Assembly: GCA_943704495.1 (NCBI GenBank)
Contig: CALSCR010003184.1
Coordinates: 1-26,388, forward strand
Source: Pigoraptor chileana
Lineage: Eukaryota > Opisthokonta > Filasterea
DNA: 26,388 bases
Reading direction: 5' to 3'
The stretch's first letter is position 1, and every line of letters begins with the position of its first letter. Below the pieces are notes generated by a model. The model was given only the letters and a program-made list of their open reading frames with translations. It was not told the DNA's origin and made no database searches. This document shows positions 10,142 through 21,700 of this stretch, piece after piece. Made by a program: the position numbers and the translations under genes.

Positions 10142-13100
10142 TTATTTCTGTCCCTTGGGAGATTTCTTCCCTGCCCGTGCGGCAAGCTTAGACGCTCCCA
10201 ATCGGTCCCGTCCAGCCTTGTCCATCGAGCGCACCTTTGTCTTTTTCTTCGTCACGCCGCCCGATTTGACTTTCTTTGGCGCGGCACCTTGAGCAGCCTT
10301 CTTTGCGGCGACTGCGGGCGGTTTCTTTGTCTTGAGTCGGCGTTGAATGGCCGCGGCAGTCCCCTTCTTTGCAACTTCACCACGGAATTTTGTGCTACAA
10401 TGTAACCGGGAATTTAGCGTGCCAAAAAAAACAAAAACCATCGGTCAACAACATGAGTCAGTCAAATGAGGCCTTTACGATCAGAAAAAAGAGGGGAAAG
10501 CCGTTCGTATGCGTATCTCTATGACTAAAGACAACGCACACAACAAAGGAGCAGAGAATACATAGCACACGTCACACAGACATGAATTACGCTTCGTAGT
10601 CTTCAGAGGCATGTGGAGTCCATGGGCGCAGTGCCTAAGACACAGACTTGAATACTACATCTGTGCACAGGCAACAACACTCACTGCGTCGCCGCGTCCC
10701 TTCGCGCCCTGAACACCCGGAGCTCACGCCCAATCGTCTCATCCTTCGTGCCGTGCATGGTGAGAGCGAGTGCAACCGCTCCCCTGAGGATGCATGATAA
10801 ATAGGGATCAGGACAAACACACACAATACACAATCAGAGATGCAGGGTTCAAGCCAGTGCCTTAGAAGCTGTGCCTACGACACACATCGGAGACATACAA
10901 CACAAACTACACACTTAGAAGCCCATCCCTAATGGGAAGCAGGGTGCATCCTTACAATCCAAAACCGTCAAAGTTACGTTCAACACAGCGCAGACACACA
11001 CACACACACACACAGAGCCATACGGACAAAAACCAGTAATACGATCGCCACTCACTTGTCCTCAAATTCAACGTATCCGAAGCCCTTGCCAATGTTCGTG
11101 GCAGAATCGCGGATGACGCGCACAGACGTCACTCTTCCGCACGTGGAAAAGAGGCGGTAGAGCTGCTCATCCTCCGCATTGAACGGAAGATTGCCCACAA
11201 ACACAGACTTTGTCGTGTCAGGAACGCGTGGCGTGCCCGCATTATCGACTCTAAATAACAATGGCCATCAACCAAAGTGCAGATGGAGAGAGGGAAAAGG
11301 AGGGGAGACAGACCGTCAGTACTCAAAACGTCTGGCATAACCCCATCGACTCTAAAGGAGAGGAGATGGCGGACAAGGGCAAGGCGTATGGGAAACGAAG
11401 AGGCCGTTTGAACAGAGCAAGAATGAAGGTCGATTAGGCGTAAAACTCATGCTATGAAACGATCACATGTGCACGAGTCCAGTGGCGGAACGGAATCAGC
11501 TGATGTGCGGCCGCCCACCTGAGATGTTTTTCGTTGAAGACGGAGCCGTTCATTGCCAGTGCCGCAGTCGCCGCCTCCTTAGTCTCAAACACAACGTAGC
11601 CATTGATGCTGTCCCGGTCGGGATGCAGCTTGCCACCGAGCAGACCCGCCTTCCTGTTGACGGTGCTCCCGGGGGACTCGAGTGCGACCGACCGAAAACG
11701 CACACTCTCGACGGGTCCATAGGTCGCCGCGAGCTTCTTGAACGCCTGGTCATGAACGGGCGGATTCACATACATATGATTGTTTAATAATAAAATAGGC
11801 TATCCGCACAGTTGTTGTATGAGTTTGTGCGCATAAACAAATACATGGACAAGCACACACACACACACACGCCCCACAACACCCCACAACTGCACACGCA
11901 CTAGCCACTCAGTGCAACACGCATACATACCTTGGGGTGCTTTGCAGTGTCCACGGGCAGATTTCCAACAAAAATGGTCCGCTGCAGCCTCTCGGGGTCA
12001 TCTTCCTTTGAATCGCGGTGTGCCCGCTCCTCCTTGGCGTCCACTGCGCCCACCTCCCCACCCGCAGCTGCGCCAAGGTCACCAGACGCGCCACTGCCGC
12101 CAGAGCCTTTCTGGGCCGCCACCGCGCCCTTCTTTTCCTTCAGCGGCTTCTTCTTCCCCGCACGTGCCGCAGCATCTTTCATCTCCTCCTCTATATCCTC
12201 CTTCTCGATGTCCCGAAGGTCACGTCCCTTCTGCTTAGTAAGCGGATGCACATTCTGCGCATCCTCTGCCGCAGCCGCAATCGACGCCTCCATGTCCCTC
12301 CGGGCACGCTTCGAGTGCAGAATCTCTTTCTCAACTTCGCCATCGTCGGCCTTCCTCTTATTACCATGAGACAAACGCTGCCAAATTTGACAATTCGGTT
12401 AAAAAAGAGAAATAGAGAGATTGTTGAGAGTTGATCAAACGTCGAGATATGTTGCCTCTTTGCGTCTATCTTGTGGAGTCCATGGGCACAGCGCCTAAGA
12501 CACTGACTTGAATCCCACATCTTTGCGTCTATTTAAGGTACCCATGGTATGCAACGCACAACAGCGAGGTCGCTCCTCACCTTCGAGATGCCCGTTTCCG
12601 GATCGTCGTCCTCAGTGTCCTCGTCACTTTGATCGTATGCATCAAGGGTCTTTTTCGCCGGTCGTTCGGGTTTTGCGACAATGATGGCCTTCGACACGAC
12701 GATCTCCTTCGGCCGAGTGTCGACAAAGGCAGATGACAGAGCCGTGTCAGAAGTGCCCTTCACATTCGCACTCGCCACAAGCGACGACAGGATGGATCCC
12801 GCGACGTATGATGAAGCAACAACAGCAACTGCGGATGGGGCGCCACTCGCTTTCGGACCGTCACCACCCTTGCCACTGGGGGCAGCACTGGGGGCAGGCT
12901 GAGCGGCAGCACCTTTCTTTCCCGCCTTAACGCCGTGGCTCTTCTTGCCGTCCGCACCAGTCTTATCGCCAGCACTGCTGGGAGAGGCATCCACAGCTAC
13001 TTTCGCATTTCCGTTTACAACAGAGCCAGACTCTGCTTTTGTGTCAGCCTTTGGCGGATGGGCCTTCTTCTTGTCTTTCTTGTCCTTTTTCGTCACGCCC

Positions 13101-13207
13101 CCGTTGGCAATAACCGACGGCACCGTGCCATCAACCCCAACACTTTCGCTAACAGTGCCTTCATCTGCAGTCGCTGGCCCCTTCGACTTTCCCTTCGGAC
13201 GCCCCAT
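10142..13207 (-). CDS. RBM34: RBM34 / Nop12-like nucleolar RNA-binding protein
   Basis: Six exons in transcript order: 13207-12581, 12377-11931, 11745-11519, 11250-11056, 10783-10685, 10394-10142. Phases are 0,0,2,2,2, giving 615 residues and a TAA stop. RRM1 (~342-437) is split by introns: RNP2 IFVGNL, then YGPVESVRFRS, KLHPDRDSINGYVVF and the linker RVD, a pattern typical of RBM34. RRM2 (~448-527) has KSVFVGNLPFNAEDEQLY, RVIRD and IGKGFGYVEF. The C-terminus is Lys-rich (RRLKTKK, KKKTK, KGQK) as expected for a nucleolar protein. Known for the family: yeast Nop12 acts in 60S subunit and 5.8S/25S rRNA maturation. The ~340-residue N-terminal part is low-complexity, rich in Ala, Gly and Lys with an acidic patch (DQSDEDTEDDDPE), and makes it longer than the human protein. 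Introns 1, 4 and 5 each carry a short dispersed element. Confidence 0.93.
10612..10663 (+). mobile_element. Short dispersed element copy E (RBM34 intron 5)
   Basis: It differs from copy G at 5 of 51 positions by direct count. It starts TGTGGAGTCCATGGGC and continues GCAGTGCCTAAGACAC. Flanks show only a weak candidate duplication (CAGAGGCA / CACAGGCA). It is antisense to the host transcript. Confidence 0.75.
10841..10885 (-). mobile_element. Short dispersed element copy F, reverse orientation (RBM34 intron 4)
   Basis: GCAGGGTTCAAGCCAGTGCC followed by TTAGAAGCTGTGCC is the reverse complement of the family core with substitutions. It is bounded by ATCAGAGA (10833-10840) and ATCGGAGA (10886-10893), which match at 7 of 8 positions, a possible degenerate target duplication. 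Confidence 0.6.
10992..11014 (-). repeat. (AC)n tract in RBM34 intron 4
   Basis: Reads as TG repeats in the transcript, about 42 nt after the 5' splice site of exon 4. Confidence 0.85.
11854..11870 (-). repeat. (AC)n tract in RBM34 intron 2
   Basis: Reads as TG repeats in the transcript, about 60 nt after the 5' splice site of exon 2. Confidence 0.8.
12457..12532 (+). mobile_element. Short dispersed element copy G with exact 13-bp flanking duplication
   Basis: The 50-bp element (12470-12519) lies between two identical copies of TCTTTGCGTCTAT (12457-12469 and 12520-12532). It starts CTTGTGGAGTCCATGGGC and ends GACTTGAATCCCACA. It sits in RBM34 intron 1, antisense to the transcript. An exact 13-bp direct repeat around a sequence found elsewhere in the window is the signature of insertion with target-site duplication. 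There are no terminal inverted repeats and no poly-A tail. Confidence 0.85.
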
Positions 13208-13621
13208 TTTCTCAATCTATGTCAAAACACGAGTGAAATAAGTTGCGATTGCGTTTCCGCTTGCATCTACTAAAAAGAATCGGGTGGTTTGTTCGTGTTG
13301 CTGAATGACTTTTGCACGTGGAGAGCAATCTCTCCATACAAGGCAATGGATGGGAGCGTAAACACCCCGGATGATATTTGGTTTACTATATATAGGTAAA
13401 TCAGCTTCCAGAGTCCAATTATAGCATCACTGAGCCAGTCACGTGCCGCCAGCGGCTCCACTTCGGCGGTCTGCCGAAAAGTAATACGCGTTATTTTGTG
13501 TTGAAAGAGAGCGAAAGAGAAAGCGCAATATTGTACATGCATTTGTGTGATTATTGCGGAACGCAATTGTCCTCTTTCACATCACCGGGGTGTCGCATCA
13601 GACGGTGACGTTTGTCTGAAA
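13208..13621. promoter_or_regulatory. Divergent promoter region RBM34 / FOCAD
   Basis: Only 414 bp separate the two start codons, so both promoters must lie here or overlap. Visible candidates are a TATA-like stretch CTATATATAGG at 13386-13396 and a CACGTG E-box at 13440-13445. No further gene or repeat is seen. Transcription starts cannot be placed. Confidence 0.55.
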
Positions 13622-14631
13622 ATGTCGGCGGATGTCGCGGATGCATTGAAGCGCATCGAAGTGCCCAACGTGTTTGTGCAGCAGCAGGCGAGTTTCGATT
13701 GGATTGCACGGAATCTTATTGTTCGTGTGGACATTTCTTTCTCTCTCTCTACTGCTAAATTCATTTCTGGACTGAACTACTTCAATTGTATCACCTTAAG
13801 ATGTGTGTTGTGGCCATGTGAAAATTCATTTCTGGACTGAACTATTTCAATTGTATCACCTTCAGATGTGTGTTGTGGCCATGTGAAAATTCATTTCTGG
13901 ACTGAACTACTTCAATTGTATCACCTTCAGATGTGTGTTGTGGCCATGTGTGCAATGCTGATGCTGTTCGCACAGGCTTGCTGTTTGCTTCCGTTCTTAC
14001 TAACATGCATACCCGTGTTTCTGGCACTGCCAGGCTCTCCAGCGCCTGATTTCTCTGGCGGCATCACAGAAAGCGTCTTCCAATGTGCCAGCTAGAGAGG
14101 CAAGTTGTGATCACGCAATGATAGCTTTGGTGATATTCCACACAACGCATTGTTGAAACTCGATCATAATTATTTGCGCTCTTTCTTTTAACAAAAATGT
14201 AAACGCTGTCCTGCCCGGGCAGGATTCGGCGGCGACGAAGGGACTGTGGGGGCTGTTGTCGCACACCTCGCCACGCATCGTCTCCCTTGCCTGCTCCGGG
14301 CTATACTCTCTCGTTCGACAGGTTTGTTGTGGGATTCCAGTGTGCTTGTTATTTTCTCGTTCCTATGTTATACAACATTGACGCGCATGTGTCGTTATGC
14401 GCGGGTCTTCTTCCCTGGTGCAACACAGGGCGTTGTATCGTGGTCATCGTGCGTCAACGGCATCGCAGATAGGATCGCAACCGCCCATTGCAAATGTCGC
14501 GGTTCCGTCATTGATTGCCTCGCAAAGTTAGTGCGAGACCGCGCACTCGACACAGTGACAACAGTTGGTAGCGATGGATCGCGTGAGATGGTACGCTCTG
14601 TACATTCATGTATTTTGTGTGAGAGGAGATT

Positions 14632-14693
<62 letters not shown>

Positions 14694-14807
14694 TCGTTGT
14701 ACGTATGTTTATATAGACTTACGTGTGTGTCGATTGAAAAGTATGCACTCGTTTTGCACTTGATAATAACATGGAATTGGGTATTGTTGATAATACACAC
14801 ACACACT

Positions 14808-14838
<31 letters not shown>

Positions 14839-15694
14839 ATACATTTATATATATATATATATATACATATCTTATATATACACCCACGCAGACGCTCTCC
14901 ATCGCGGACATCTTCTCGCTCTCTCCCTTTCACTCGTCTCCATCCCGCAAGCATCCTTTCGTGGTCGCCATTCTCGCGTGTGATGATGCATGGGGCGCAA
15001 TTGCGCAACACTGCGACATTCTCCTCTCCACGGATGAAATCACCTCCATCGTCACAACAGCACCCGCTTCACGTGACGGTCCTTTGGTGCCTGGGGATGC
15101 AACGCAGCGTCGCGTTGCTGTTTTTGCCGCTATACTCCCGGCACTGCGATACTTTCTGCTTGGCGGTGACAATGGAATTGCGTCATCCAGTGCATGTGGA
15201 CTGCGTGCAACTGCCGAACGACTACTTCTGCGCGTGTGCAGTGACGGAGACCTCCCCAGGGACGCACGTGCCAAGGTGTGTGTTTTCCCTTTGCTGAGTG
15301 GAAGAACGTTTATGCGCTTGTGTGCTGTGTTCAATATAGTTCGCGTGTGTGTAAATGTCTGTGTGCATGTGTGTATATATGTGTGTGTGCATGTGTGTAT
15401 ATGTGTGTGTGCATGTGTGCATATATGTGTGTGTCCATGTGTGTATATGTGTGTGTGCATGTGTGTATATATGTGTGTGTGCATGTGTGTGTAAATGTGT
15501 GTGTGCATGTGTCTATATATGTTTGTGTGCACGTGTGTGTAAATGTGTGTGTGCATGTGTGTGTAAATGTGTGTGTGCACGTGTGTGTATATGTGTGTGC
15601 ACGTGTGTGTATATATGTGTGTGCACGTGTGTGTAAAATGTGTGTGCACATGTGTATATATACGTGCGCATTTGTGTGCATATATGGGCGCATT

Positions 15695-15732
<38 letters not shown>

Positions 15733-18700
15733 CATGTGTATGTTTGTGTATGTTTGTGTGCGTGTGTGTGTATGTGTGTATGCATGTCTATGTGCATGTG
15801 TTTAAGGGTTTGCATATGCGTTGAGGGCAGATTGATTGTGTGCCGCTTCTTAGTGTGCGCCATCGATAACGACTAAATGTCCCCAACAGAGTGCTGCATG
15901 ATGTTTTGTCGCGTTTACCATTTCAAAAAAATAAAATGCACAGATCCTTTCTTCTGAAGCATTGCGTGCGATACCAGCTTTGATTAATCTTCCAACTTTT
16001 TCACGTTTGTCTGTTCCCTCCCTGTTCAAACCCAGGCATTTGATGTGGTTCTTGCAGCCCTACGGTCGTCACACTTTGCGTCTGTGGCGGCGTCCGAGTG
16101 GACCGTCTCTCTTGCGTGCACGTCGTGGCAATGGTCGCACGACTACGGAGACACATCATTCCGCATCTCTTTACTGGACGCCCTTTTGTCCCTCGCGTCA
16201 GAACAGCGAAGGCCTGCTTTTGTGGGCGGAGACTGCAATTCATTGGATGCGCGTATAATTCCGTTGCTCTCCAAATGCATCCGTACATGCACGCCGCACT
16301 TGCTGTCTGATGCCGACGGAAGTGCCTGCACACACTCGCTTGCAATTCGTATACCGGCGCATCTGTCCTCCCACTTGGCTGTTGCTGTGGGTGACGAGTG
16401 GTCTCTGTTGGTGGACACAATCGCGCGTTTTGCATCCGCCGCTCTCTTGCGGGCTGAAAACAGTCACAACGGCGCGGTGAGTGTGTCTATTTGTTCATCA
16501 GAGAATTACATACACTCACACTACTGACAAACGCACAGTCTGCTCACTCCGAGCAAACACTTTCGCACACAAACGCACATACAACTACTCGCGCGGAATA
16601 TACATACTACTGACACAAACATACACACACACACTAACACAAGCACACATACCCATGCACACATATACATGCAGGCAGTCGCATCCCTTGTGCTTCTTCA
16701 GCTGAGGCTTTGCGTATTCCCTCTCTTGCAAAATATTGCGTTGACTCCAAACGAGCAAGCACTCGCCGCAATCGAGGCGATCGAAAGCGGTACCCGCCAA
16801 ATTCACGTGATGCACACACCACCACCGCACATGCCGTCGTCCGGATGCATGCGACGCCTCGACTCGGATTCGTCCGTCGCCGCAATTGTTGCAGAATTGC
16901 ACGCCTTTGCCTTCGCGTCGCCTTCTCAAGGTCAGCGCGCTCTCGACGACTGTCTCGAACACATTTCCCGCGCTGTTGCACGCGAAACGAAATGGCGGGA
17001 ACGCAGTGATCCTCACTCTGCAGTGGCAGTGGCAAGGACACCGGTCAATGCCACAATGCCTATTCCTCTGATTCTCTCGTTTGCGGCATCAGTGCTGTTG
17101 TATGGGGAGCCGTCGTCATGTGATGCAGCGGTGAGGACAATCGGGCGAATGCTCGCTTGTTTCGAAAATATTGCACTGTCTGTAGTGCCGCTTGTGCTCC
17201 GGGCGGTGTCGTCACTATCTGTGACAAAACTTGGCGCGTCCAGCGGCGACACTTCCGGCATGGCGGCGCTCGATCTCTTGCCTCTCTTGGCGACGGACCG
17301 AATATGCGCAAGTAACGCAGTGCGGATCATTAGTACAATGCATGCCGTTCCATCCCTGGCTCCCGTCGCCCTGTCGCTCATGTTGCGGGCTTGGGACATC
17401 CAGGACAGAGTGTTTCCTCACCTCGAAGCAATTGTTTGTTCGACAACATACGCGCCGTCGCGACATAGAAAGCGCAGTGACACGTCCATGTCGTCCTTCG
17501 AGTGGGAGGTTGTGCGTGCTGAGTGCATGCGCAGCGTGTGCAGCCGCAAGCCCGCCGCGGGAGTCGGAATGATCCCACATGCAGCATTACTTATAGAAAC
17601 ATACCTGGACGAAGTCATTCGCGACGAGGGAATCCACGCTCGTCTTGCTGCTTCGGCCGTTGCCTTCGCCGTCGACGCTCTGGGCGCTTTGTGCGGACAC
17701 ACGCTACTTGACTTTGGAACGGTCTGGCGTGACTTGGGCAAGCGGCTTGAGCGCCTGTGGATGCACGGTGACGGAAAGAAACACGGCAGTGTAACGTTGC
17801 AGACAAAGGCGTTGGCGGCGGAGACACAGCGTGGAATAGACGTTGTCTGTGCGTCGGTGTGCAATGCAATTGGGGAGGCCGCACGCGCGGGACAATTGTC
17901 GGGGGAAGATCGCGCGCTTCTTTCAGCTGAACTGATGTCGGTGCTGTGGTCTGTTGTTCTCTGCTTTGACGCGGGCAGACGGTACGAGTGGGCGTCGCTC
18001 ACACGTGCGGCAGCGGCGGACGCACTCTGCGCTTTTGACGGCGTCTCGCTGGGGATTGAAGCGTGCATCCGGGAGTCTGTTGTGGGAAATGGGACCGCCG
18101 CAGTGGCGGAGACTGACGCTGCAACTGCAACTGCGGCAGAGAGTGCGCCCCTTATGCCCCCAACACCACCATCTGATTTCATGTCGCTTCTGTTGTCGGA
18201 CGCTGACAGCGAGGGTGGCGCCCGGCTGTTTTCGCATGCCATTGCACTTGAGGTGCGCTCACTTCCCCGCAGCGTGCTCATCGGAACATCCCTTGGTCAC
18301 GTGGGCGGTCTGCCACAGTCGGGGGTGTCATCGGACGCCCTGTGCAGGAGTGCAGAGGCGGCGTTGAAAGAATTGTCCGATAGTTTTTCCGACAGTGCGA
18401 CGCCAGGAATTCGACTATCCGCGTTTGCCCCGTCTGTCCTCCTCGCGTCGCCATTGTCGACAAAGAAGCAGCTTTCGTCAAAGTGGCTGACCACAATGCG
18501 CTCACTCCTGGCCACAGCCGTCGCATCGGTGGACGACTGGGCATCGCTGTCTGTGTTTGTCGGCGGATGGACCGAGTTCATGCGGGCTGTCGTTGCCTCT
18601 GTTGTCGAAGGAGCAAAGGACGAACCTCCCGGCACAGTGCTTGCACAGCTGGACGCCGTTGCCGTGGCGCTTGTCGATGCAGCGTCGTCTGGCGGCGTCT

Positions 18701-21700
18701 CGCGTATCAACGCCACCGCCGCCGTGACGGGCTGGGCGTGCGCTTCCAGCGGTGTGCTGAAGGACACACGCTTTGAGGCAAACTCTGAGTGCCTCTGTGT
18801 GAGCGGAGGCCGCGATGTGTCTCTCACGACAACCCTCGAGCTTCTCTTGTCGCTTGTTGACGGGTCCGCGCGCACGGGCAGCCTCCTGTCTCGTGCCGTC
18901 GGCACTGGGGCGCGCAAGGCACAGGCTGCCGAGTGGGGTCCACGTGACTCTCGTGGATTTGTACCATCGTCATGCCGCTGTGTCGCCGCCCTGTGCGCTG
19001 GAATGGTTGCCGCGCAGCTCGGTGAGGCAGAGAAAGTGTTTGTGGCGGAAGCAATCCAAGCGCTGTTTGCGGTCGCCGAGAAGGAGAGCACACGTGATGC
19101 TGACGTTGCGTCGCACTGCATCGCCGGTGTGGGAGCGGTGCTGTCACTCTCTCATCTCGACTACGCTTTCCTCGGGTCCTTCTGCGAGCAACTGGTATCC
19201 GTAGGCGGCTTGGGCGTGGGCCGTGATGGCGTGTCGGTCACGTGCGCTGCGTGGGCGGCGATCGGCGTGGTGCACGGAATGACACGGGGAGGGCACATGC
19301 GTGAACTTGAAGCACTCGCTAAACAGACGTGCACCGCGTGTCTGGACGCCGAATCGAGTGGCGACGCCAAGCGCCTGTCAACCCTCGCCATTCCCGCGGT
19401 AATTCTCGCCGAAGCCGCGGGAATGTCACGTGATTCTCTCGGAGGGCTGTGCGAGGTACTGCTGTCTGCGTCCGCTTCTGAAGGCGTGTCTCCCCCGGAT
19501 GCAGACTCTGTCGGCTCGGTGTCGTATGCGCTGGGCCGCCTGGCTCACTGGAGGGACCCCGCGCTCGCCTCGTCTCTTTCCCGCCAGCTTCAGACTGCCT
19601 TATCCACCGCGACGACAGACGGGGGATCTGTAGTTGTTGTGAGGTGTGCACTTCTCGTGGGACTGTGTGGCGCGTCGCTTGTTGGGGGCGACGCGCGGGC
19701 AGACACGTTCATGCTGTCTCCCGATGTGCGCAGTTCGCTGGCGGCATGCATTGCATCGGTTGTGCGTCGCATATCGACGCCCTCGACGCCAAACTCCCTC
19801 GCAACGACAGCGTCGTGGTTGATTTGTCCTGCGGCTGCGCACGCGACGCTGTCCTCAAACACGCCACGGGAATCGAGCACTCGTTCGGCGGGGGGAAAGA
19901 ATAAGCACGGGGGTAACCACCTTCCTGCTGACTATGCGTTTCTCGGGGCATACAGTGTTCTCTCGTGTGCATTGTCGACTGTTACCGCAGCAATTAAGGC
20001 CGATGAGCGCTCTTCGGGAGGTGCGGCATCGACGTCCGCAGCCGCGCGTGTGCTTGAGTCGCTCTCATCCGTCGAGCGTTTACCTCCCGTTCAGCTGGCG
20101 GGCACCCTCCGCTCTCTCTTTGGCGACGGACGTGACCGAGTCATTGCAGCGCAGTGCGTGTCGTTCGCCGCCAAGCACGTGTCCACGCAGCCTGACGCCC
20201 TCGCCTTCCTCAACCATCTGCTAGGCACGTGCATCACACCCGCAGACGGCCAGACTGACGTTGAGTTACACAAGTGGGCGGATCATGCACGGCGCGCCGT
20301 GTGGCGGTTGGGACTTCCCGCGGCATACACTGCGGTACCAGAGAGGGTTGCAGTGCCTCTCCTCGTGCGCGCATCGGCTGCTGCTCTCAGCTTTGCAACG
20401 AATCATTCCAAGGAAGAGAGCAACTTGCCCTCCTTTTGTGAGGAAATGGATGCCTTTATTGACGGTTTGTGGTCCCTGTCGCCGAGATCAGCGGAATGGG
20501 GCTCTGACGCGCGCCGCGAATTCTTTGATGCGGTTGGCAGATGTGCGCGATTGCTGTTCACTTTGTTTCCGCTCTCAGAAAGGGACACAAGCGGCAATGC
20601 TGGGGCCACCGTCGACGATGTCGTATGCAAACTCACACGAATGTGTGCGTCACTTCCCGAGGCGTATTCCATCGACGTGCTTACTGCAGTCGCCGGCGAG
20701 GCAGTAGATGTGCCTGTGGTGCAGTCACTGACGATGCGGTGTGCACTCGCAGTCACTGGCGCTGCGGTTGTGGCACCCGCCGACGCAATCAGCCACGTGG
20801 TAAAGACATTCTCTTTCATTAGCGATTTTGAGGAGCGCAATTGGGACACAGTGTGGCGGGGCGCACTGCCTGTTATTGGTGCAGCCGCGCGTGCGGTTGT
20901 CTCACTGAAGCATCGCCACCGCATTCTTCTCGACATTCTCTCTGCCTGCGCGCAGTGTGTTGCACGTGACTCAGACACCGCGGCCGCCATTCTCTCTGCT
21001 TCTGCACTCGTCTCCCTTGCGTCTGTCTGCGCTTCAATGTGGGCGGGTGACGTTGAGGTTGCGGCGATGCTCCCGTGCGCCACATTGGACGGCGACTCTG
21101 ATGACGCCACTGCCGACGGAGATGACGACACTGGCCTGCGCACGCCCGCACTGAGCCTGCCGATTGCGTCGTCTGCTTCTCCGCTCAATTCTCGGTCTCT
21201 CGGGAGACTGTGGATCGGTCCTGCATTCAGATCTCTTTTTGCGCGCGCCGAGTGGACGCCATTGGCCGCACAGGTGGGCAAGCCTTGTGTTTGCGGTTTT
21301 GGTTTTTGTCGTTGAGGCTGCAGTTGTCCGCCAGTCTGCTGGTCATTATTTTTATTTGTGCTTTTGTTTTGTTGATTTTCTTTCCAAACGAGGCATTTCT
21401 ATATTGCGGTGCCTAGGTTGTCAGTGCACTATATTTTGCGTCCGAGGGAGTGGCGTGTGGCGTGTGGCGTGGACGTCGTGTGAAACTGACTTTGACAGGC
21501 CACGTGTCTGCTTGTCGCTGTGTGCATCCCTCCTGTGTCCTTGGGATTGAAGCCCGACAATGTTATAATTATGCTGTTTGAAAATGCACTCTCATGCCGA
21601 CTTGATTAACTGACACCCCTCCTGCATTCACCCACGTTACGTTCAACCGTCACCGTAATCAATCCAGGCCACTGAACGTCTGGTTGCGTGCGTGGACTCG

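Noticed and set aside
10839-10890. tRNA gene suggested by GGGTTCAAGCC
   Set aside because: No acceptor stem or full cloverleaf can be drawn; it is a reverse copy of the dispersed element.
11932-12369. 145-codon Ser/Phe-rich plus-strand frame
   Set aside because: Antisense of RBM34 exon 2.
12378-12580. Box C/D snoRNA in RBM34 introns
   Set aside because: No RTGATGA/CTGA pair at suitable spacing was found in the introns examined.
13757-13950. Three direct repeats as a CRISPR or origin iteron array
   Set aside because: The units are contiguous without spacers and lie in a spliced intron.
15340-15660. Regular repeat spacing reminiscent of a CRISPR array
   Set aside because: Units vary in length, there are no unique spacers, and the context is a eukaryotic intron.
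15278-15805. Long frames of Cys-Val or Thr-His repeats on both strands
   Set aside because: They are translations of the TG/CA minisatellite in FOCAD intron 5, not proteins.
18297-19121. 274-codon minus-strand frame inside FOCAD, and others at 17418-18281 and 20403-21281
   Set aside because: Antisense shadows of a GC-rich coding exon; Ser/Ala/Thr/Arg composition and no motif.
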